From assembly GCA_003427395.1 (NCBI GenBank), contig BFEA01000241.1, positions 103,993 to 125,503 of the forward strand: a DNA stretch of 21,511 nucleotides. The letters are read 5' to 3'. Below, one piece after another: positions 16,738 to 21,511 of the stretch; the first letter of the stretch is position 1; each line of letters begins with the position of its first letter. The position numbers were made by a program, and so were the translations under genes. The notes under the pieces are model-generated. The model was given only the letters and a program-made list of their open reading frames with translations. It had not been told where the DNA came from and searched no databases. The stretch is from Chara braunii. Its lineage: Eukaryota; Streptophyta; Charophyceae; Charales; Characeae.

Positions 16738-18241
16738 TTGTGTCCTTTGTGTCGTGTTGATAAAATCCCGACCGAGGTTTGGTTTCTCGACGCCACGTCA
16801 GAAGGGTTAGAAAAGACCCGGAAGTTTAGAAGGGTCGAGGTACGGACAAATATCGCCCTTATAGTCACCTTGGTAGGTAACCCCCTCCAGGACTTCACTA
16901 AGGAGGATCGGAGGAGGGCCAACGAAAGGGCTAAGGACTATCGCTGGAATGAAGGACGGTTGGAAAAACGGAAGACAGATGGTAGTGGGATTTGGATGAT
17001 AGTACCGCACCCGTTCATGAGGTATGACTAGGTTAAGACGACACATGAGGAAACTGCAGCCCATTTTGCCGCACGGATCACGGAAGCGGCCATTGATAAA
17101 AGTGAGTGATATTGGTCCAACATTCGTGACGATGTGAAATTCATCGTCGCGAATTGTCAGGTATGCGCCGCGGACAAGGCGTCGATGCAGCCGCCAAGAT
17201 CGATAGTGCCGACGGTAGTCGAACGGCCCTTTCAGAGGGTTAGTATGGATACTACCGATATTGTGGTGGCCCCCTGGACCAAATGGTTGTGAGTATTCAA
17301 TCCTAATGGTGTTTGTGGACCATTTCTCGAAATGGATTGAGGTGTATCCGTGTCGAACGCGACAGGTGGTCGAAATCGCGCGATACGTCAACCGGTTCTT
17401 AGGGATGCATCAAGACACAAAAGAAATCTTGACCGACAACGGGGTGGAATTTAGAGGAGAAGTCCTGAGGAATTTGGTCGTACATGGTGTCGCCATCCAG
17501 AACACTGCACCCCACATGTCACAATCTAACGGACTGGTAGAAAATACGAATAGGGTGATAAAGACTGCGCTACGACGGAATATCGCGGCACGAGACCCGA
17601 GGCCCTGACCCGATATCGTGGATCACATCTTGGCGGTCCATTGGGGAACGCCTCACGAATCGACGGTCCTTAACCCCTTTCAATTACGGACCAATAGTGT
17701 AGTCTGTGTCTCGATACCGAGTCTCCCTGATGAATCCTCATTGAACCGACGGCCCACAAGAGCCACGGTTCGGGACAAAGCCAAACAACGTATGGAATTG
17801 ATGGAACGGTCCCTTCCCCGATTAACCCGAAAACGCCAGAAAATGACCGAGTTGGCCCATGCCTGACAGGTCCGCAGTTACAGGGCCCGGAACGGGAATG
17901 CGGGACAGCGGCCCCAGTATAAATTAGGGGACCTGGTGCAGGTAAGGAAATGTGATCGCCAAGGGAAGATAGAGCCACGATTCTTCGGGCGATTCTGTGT
18001 CATCCAGCTCGGCCCGAACGGGGTGAACACCGTGCGCCTCGTGCTGGAGGTCTCGGGAAGCTGATCGACTCGACCGATCGTTCGCCACGTGTCCTACCTA
18101 CGTCTTCTCCCCTCCTCTCCATCTCCGGTTGTGTCTGCTTCTTCCTTCGCCACAGAGGAAGACGACGACTCTCTTTCGCTTTCATCCCCTCCTGCATCTC
18201 TCGCCCCTTCCCCTACCCCGTCCCCGTCGCCATCGCCATGA
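16738..18241 (+). pseudogene. pol: Ty3/gypsy integrase, broken
   Basis: Integrase inserts the element cDNA into chromosomes. The N-terminal HHCC zinc-binding motif is seen as H-x5-H (17044, 17062) and C-x2-C (17155, 17164). The catalytic core shows Asp in SMDTTDI (17248), Asp in LTDNGVEF (17435) and Glu in SNGLVENTNR (17540), with 34 residues between the last two. VDHFSKWIEVYP is a typical core strand. The C-terminal SH3-like part reads YKLGDLVQVRK to RHVSYLRLL. Stops lie at 17029 (TAG), 17107, 17290, 17606, 17864 and 18062 (all TGA), and there is a frameshift near 17265-17285. From there a single frame runs to the last TGA at 18239-18241 through a Ser/Pro-rich tail. Confidence 0.9.
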
Positions 18242-18717
18242 GTTTTCTCACTGAGCGAGCTCTCGGTGATCACATGTTGGCGCTACGTGGCAACATCTCG
18301 GCAATTCCGCAAGTCCATCATCCGCGATTCAATCCGGATCTTCTACGGCTTGCACAGTTCTTCTGTACTACAAGAGTGTACGTGGCGACGGAGTTTTGGT
18401 TCACAAGCCATCGTCAAGCGATCATGTTGGTGGAGGCGTTGGCTTTTCGGCAGTTATCAGCACCAGGAGTTAGCCACGTATCTACCATCATCGTCTTTAG
18501 CGGCGATATTAGCACGATCAATCCGCTGCGACACTCGGCCATCCGAACGACGCTAAGGGTGTGGGGCCAGCAGCTGGCAACAGAGTGGGGTCAGTGGCTT
18601 ACGCGGCGCGGCGACAATGTTGTCCCCGCGGACGGCATCGAAGTCGGAGGGCTCCGGACGTCTTGGCACGAGCCGGAGGTGGTACTTCCCGAGCTCGTCC
18701 CTTTCCAGCGTCCTTAA
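18238..18717 (+). CDS. 3' ORF of the gypsy element, unknown function
   Basis: This is an intact 159-codon frame. Its ATG (18238-18240) overlaps the stop of the integrase frame in the sequence ATGA, and the start context is GCCATGA. The protein appears mostly helical and soluble, with no signal peptide, transmembrane stretch or cysteine pattern, so it does not look like an envelope protein. Near its end it reads TSWHEPEVVLPELVPFQRP. Similar composition and the same strand continue in 18774-19112 and 19170-19712, suggesting a once longer protein. Some Ty3/gypsy lineages carry extra 3' frames, but I do not recognise this one. It is the only undamaged frame of the element here. Confidence 0.5.
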   Translation: MSFLTERALGDHMLALRGNISAIPQVHHPRFNPDLLRLAQFFCTTRVYVATEFWFTSHRQAIMLVEALAFRQLSAPGVSHVSTIIVFSGDISTINPLRHSAIRTTLRVWGQQLATEWGQWLTRRGDNVVPADGIEVGGLRTSWHEPEVVLPELVPFQRP

Positions 18718-18773
18718 TGAACCGATCCCAACTCTCTACCTTCGCTCTCCCGGCTCTGTTCCCTACCTTTTGA
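18718..18773. other. Gap between 3' ORF parts
   Basis: This is pyrimidine-rich sequence ending in TTTTGACAG, which resembles a splice acceptor, just before the next open stretch. A short intron or simple decay would both fit. Confidence 0.25.
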
Positions 18774-19112
18774 CAGTCTAATCTTTCCCCCCGTCTCTCC
18801 TTTCGCCTAAAACCACTCGCTGTCCCTTTTCTCGATCGAAGGCAGTGGGAATGGTGGTGTGAGCATCTCGTGGATCTTTCGGTGTGTTTGGTCGGAGTGC
18901 AGCTGACGTGGACACGCGACGACGAGCACCGTGCGTGGATCGAATATGTGGAGCTACTCCTCATCCAAGCCTGTAAAGCAGAAGTGGAGGAGGACCTTCT
19001 CGGATTTCTGTCCGGAACTGAGCAGCCCGACCATCGACAGACGATCGTGTGGGAACTCACCATCACCCTCGCCCAACTGGTTGATGATCTCCCCCTTGAT
19101 ATCATCTCGTAG
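18774..19112 (+). pseudogene. 3' ORF, second part (no start codon)
   Basis: The frame is open for 112 codons between a TGA at 18771-18773 and a TAG at 19110-19112, with no in-frame ATG. It encodes a Trp-, Glu- and Leu-rich segment (QWEWWCEHLVDLSVCLVG; later EDLLGFLSGTEQPDH) that looks like a real folded helical domain. It is in a different frame from 18238-18717. It is probably an exon or a frameshifted continuation. Function is unknown. Confidence 0.4.
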
Positions 19113-19169
19113 AGTGACTAGAGCCCTGTCCCGCACGTCCTTCCACGATCGCTCACACCCTATCTGTAG

Positions 19170-19712
19170 TGGTCGGCTTGCCTTGAAGGACAAGGAGGAG
19201 ACAACAACCCGCCATCGCAAGCTGAGTACTTGAACCCACAAAGGATAATTGATATCTCTTTCTTCCAGCCTCACACGACGTCCGATGATGAAGTGTTAAG
19301 ACTAGAAGAGGAAGAGGAGAAGGAAGAAGAGGAGGAGGAAAAAGAACAAGAAGAAGAGGAAGAAGATCAGTTAGAGGAGGAAGAATATGAGTTAGAAACC
19401 CTGGAAGAAGAGGCGGAACGAGTAGAGAAGGACCCCGAGGCGGTACGAAAGTGGGAAGAAATCACGGCCGGTAAGCAGCTGCTAGAGTACGCAAGTGAGA
19501 CAAATTTGCCGATCGCAGATGATCCAGCCAAGGACCCCGAGCCGCCTAAGCCAGAAGATGGGGACCCTGCTACCACGACTTCGAGCGCACCGACCAGGCG
19601 ACGGCGAAGCCGATCCCCCTCCCCCTCCACCTCAGCCCATCCCCCAATTTGTGCACGTACCGATGTGGGGAATCGGGCTTCATCCCCAGTCATTATCCCG
19701 CCGTCCCCTTGA
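19170..19712 (+). pseudogene. 3' ORF, third part with Glu-rich tract
   Basis: The frame is open from after a TAG (19167-19169) to the TGA at 19710-19712, in the same frame as 18774-19112. Only non-ATG starts occur near its beginning. The order is a leader reading EYLNPQRIIDISFFQPHTT, a long Glu-rich segment (about 19305-19425) that may form a charged coiled coil or disordered region, a segment with KWEEITAGKQLLEYA, then a Pro/Ser/Arg-rich part with RRRRSRSPSPSTS. CTGTAG before 19170 could be a splice acceptor. This resembles the disordered acidic part of a retroelement-encoded protein, and I cannot name a family. Confidence 0.45.
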
Positions 19713-20086
19713 CTACCTCACCCTCCGCCAGATCACCACCCGCGTCACCTTCCCCCACAACCCCTTCCCGATCGACACCTTCCGTTTTCTCTACGCCACC
19801 CGTCTTGCTGTCACAGTTCATCCTCATCCCTCTACCCGGTGTGCCTCCCCTGTCTTCTGTCTTCATGCCATTCTCTTCAGTGTCGCGTGGTGAGGCCACA
19901 ATATTGTCGAGGTCTACTGCATGATCACGGGGACTATCCCTGCATACGAAAACCACGACCACTTCCGTACGGCACTCTTCCGGACTTTCACTACCCTCTA
20001 CCCCGACTATCTCGCATCCCTTCCCCATAGTGGTAACCGATTCCCTCGCTTTCATCGGATCATCCGATATCAGGAGCTTCCGGTGA
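19713..20086 (+). pseudogene. 3' ORF, Ser/Pro/Thr-rich tail
   Basis: After the TGA at 19710-19712 the Ser/Pro-rich composition continues two frames over (for example TTSPSARSPPASPSPTTPS) to a TGA at 20084-20086, with one internal TGA at 19920-19922. The simplest reading is one frameshift near 19712 in a low-complexity tail. Two other plus frames (to 19893, and 19921-20190) and the minus frame 19693-20055 are also open because of base composition, so the choice of frame is uncertain. Confidence 0.3.
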
Positions 20087-20352
20087 CAGTGGCAGAAATT
20101 GAGAGCTTCCTACCCCCGCTCTCAACTAACCCACCCCCTTGCCATGCCCCCATGTATCGCCTTCCTTTTCCCCTCCCCGGTGGCCATTGATGCACGGATG
20201 ATTGGCGCATGCCACGGCGATGGCACGTATGATCCCCTCCTTGGATTGAAGAGAGCCCTTCCTGAGGAAATTGTAGGATAGAGCCGCGTATGCCACGTTG
20301 AATGACTTCCACACTCTTACCACACGGTAAGTGGCAACGAAGAAGAGCTCCG

Positions 20353-20381
20353 CGTGTCGATCAATTAGAGAGATCGACACG
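20353..20381. ncRNA. Perfect 10-bp hairpin
   Basis: CGTGTCGATC and GATCGACACG enclose a 9-nt loop. It is immediately followed by TGTCATGATTC, a possible LTR start. Confidence 0.6.
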
Positions 20382-20392
20382 TGTCATGATTC

Positions 20393-20412
20393 AAGCAAGC
20401 GGGAGCTTGCTT
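20393..20412. ncRNA. Perfect 8-bp hairpin with 4-nt loop
   Basis: AAGCAAGC and GCTTGCTT flank GGGA, 11 bp downstream of the previous hairpin. No poly-T follows, so it is not a simple terminator-like structure. Confidence 0.6.
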
Positions 20413-21421
20413 AAGATTGGAACCCCCTGGGCGTAACATATATGACGAACCGCTTTCTGCTTCGCACGATCTTCTGCGCGATGACAATCACGGGTACTAA
20501 GCTGGGAAGGATGGGCCAATTACGGGAGATCGGGATCGAAAGGAAAATTGCATCGGTGTCCTCACTTCTTCGTCTTTTTACGTCGCTTCTTTTCGGACGG
20601 CTGGGTTCAGGGCCGAGCAAGTCCTGAGATGGCTGATTGAGTGGCTCTCGCGCTGACAAGGCGCGATTAATAATGGTTGACATCGCTTCTTTCCTGTTCT
20701 GTTGTCAGATTTTAGGCGCAAAGATCGCGCGGGAATTTCGTTTCTTTCTTTTTGAATTATCTTCTTTTTCTTTTTGAATCCTGTCGAGCCTTGACGGCTC
20801 TCAGAACTTCGGATTTTCTTTTCGGAATTCACGCTTTTTTTTGCATTAGCTAGGAATTTAGGAATTCAGGATTTCTTTTTGCCGCGCGTTGTTTTCGCTT
20901 CTTTTTGCGGCTGCAACGGAGCTCTGATTAGTAGGCGCCCTTAATTTTGTGTGTAACTGTAATCTGTGGGCAGGCGCCATTGGAACTGTATCTTCCTTCT
21001 TGAGCTTCGTCTTTCCCGCCCTCTCTTTTCCTTCTTGCTAAGTCTGGGTAGCCCGGGGGCTGCATTATCGGATCGATGCGGGGAGAGTGGCAAAGTCCCC
21101 CACGTCGCCGTCTGACCATGCAGAACGTAGGCGTTCCCTCTCCTGACCTCCTTTCCAAGTCCTTGCAATTCCGTGTTCTTTGCGCATGCATGCACGTTAT
21201 AAACTTCAGCTACACGATTAGATAGCTCTCTTAACCAGTTGTTGGAAGCTCGGGGAGCGCGATCAGTGAGGGTCGGCTCACGAGCGAAGTTAGAGGTGAG
21301 TTGAAGTGGGAGTCGGGCGAACCGACGAGCTGGTGCCAATGCGCGGGGTTGACGCGGGCCACGACGGACTGTGGGCGTGGGGACGACTTCGTGGGTTGGT
21401 GCGTGACGACGGACTATCCGC

Positions 21422-21424
<3 letters not shown>

Positions 21425-21511
<87 letters not shown>
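21425..21511. repeat. (AG)n microsatellite to the window end
   Basis: This is an uninterrupted AG run of more than 40 units that is cut by the window edge. Confidence 0.98.

Larger units (their letters stand above)
15873..20086 (+). mobile_element. 5'-truncated, decayed Ty3/gypsy LTR retrotransposon
   Basis: Homology begins abruptly at the end of the RT/connection region (YHHFIKGFAAIARPL) and continues through RNase H and integrase, so gag, protease and almost all RT are missing. The order RNase H then integrase is that of Ty3/gypsy (Metaviridae), not Ty1/copia. After integrase comes an extra 3' coding region (18238-20086) with Glu-rich and Ser/Pro-rich tails. Frameshifts and stops throughout show it is inactive. 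The left break lies ~100 bp beyond repeat copy 2. The right end is open, with a possible LTR starting near 20380. Confidence 0.85.
20087..21424. other. Non-coding tail, possible 3' LTR
   Basis: Apart from the two hairpins, this stretch has a T-rich region with repeated TTTCTTTTTGAAT-like words (about 20735-20880), several GGAATTCA-type words, and TATA-like words at about 20437 and 21198. If an LTR starts at 20380 it would extend to or past the AG run, but no second LTR or polypurine tract was found to confirm it. The 160-codon minus frame at 20941-21423 has no supporting feature. Confidence 0.35.

Noticed and set aside
16807-17391. 194-codon minus-strand frame
   Set aside because: It is the shadow of the integrase sequence on the plus strand, which has clear HHCC and DDE motifs.
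18599-19105. 168-codon minus-strand frame
   Set aside because: It lies opposite the 3' ORF parts, is Ser/Arg-rich from base composition, and has no recognisable feature.
19693-20055. 120-codon minus-strand frame, Gly/Glu/Val-rich
   Set aside because: It is antisense to the Ser/Pro-rich tail. Such composition keeps several frames open at once.
20941-21423. 160-codon minus-strand frame
   Set aside because: It is Arg-rich with no motif, lies in a GC-rich non-coding area, and has no supporting context.

Overview
The window looks like nuclear DNA of a repeat-rich eukaryote. I see no operons, ribosome binding sites or dense gene packing. I do see long microsatellites, a degenerate tetranucleotide satellite, a decayed Ty3/gypsy retroelement with plant-type pol motifs, and large non-coding repeats. 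My best guess is a streptophyte, possibly a charophyte alga such as Chara. That rests on the general look of the retroelement and satellites and is low confidence. No intact conserved host gene is recognisable.

Layout: (1) 1-1897 holds CA/TG microsatellites and a ~300-bp module present twice directly, with part of it once inverted. (2) 1898-5240 is a TTGA/CTGA-type satellite in three blocks. It is interrupted by an AT-rich MITE-like insertion (2476-3000) and a unique island (3601-4165). (3) 5278-6132 is an unrecognised GC-richer open frame with one in-frame TGA. (4) 6285-9780 and 12440-15770 are two same-strand copies of a ~3.4-kb, apparently non-coding repeat, separated by ~2.66 kb of AT-rich DNA. 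(5) 15873-20086 is a 5'-truncated, mutated Ty3/gypsy element: RNase H, integrase, then a 3' open frame that starts on an ATGA overlap and continues, broken, into Glu-rich and Ser/Pro/Thr-rich tails. (6) 20087-21511 is non-coding, with two strong adjacent hairpins, possibly an LTR start, and a terminal (AG)n run.

The most unusual signal is inside the ~3.4-kb repeat. Each copy has an array of hairpins with an almost fixed 12-nt loop and outer stems that change by compensatory substitution. This is followed by five ~120-bp units alternating between two types (A-B-A-B-A), and then by more hairpins whose stems are kept paired between the copies. This pattern suggests selection on RNA (or single-stranded DNA) structure, not protein. 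I cannot match it to a named RNA family, and no function is assigned.

The parts do not form a pathway. The picture is nested mobile and satellite DNA, where the structured repeat could be a long LTR pair of a non-autonomous element or a duplicated non-coding RNA locus.
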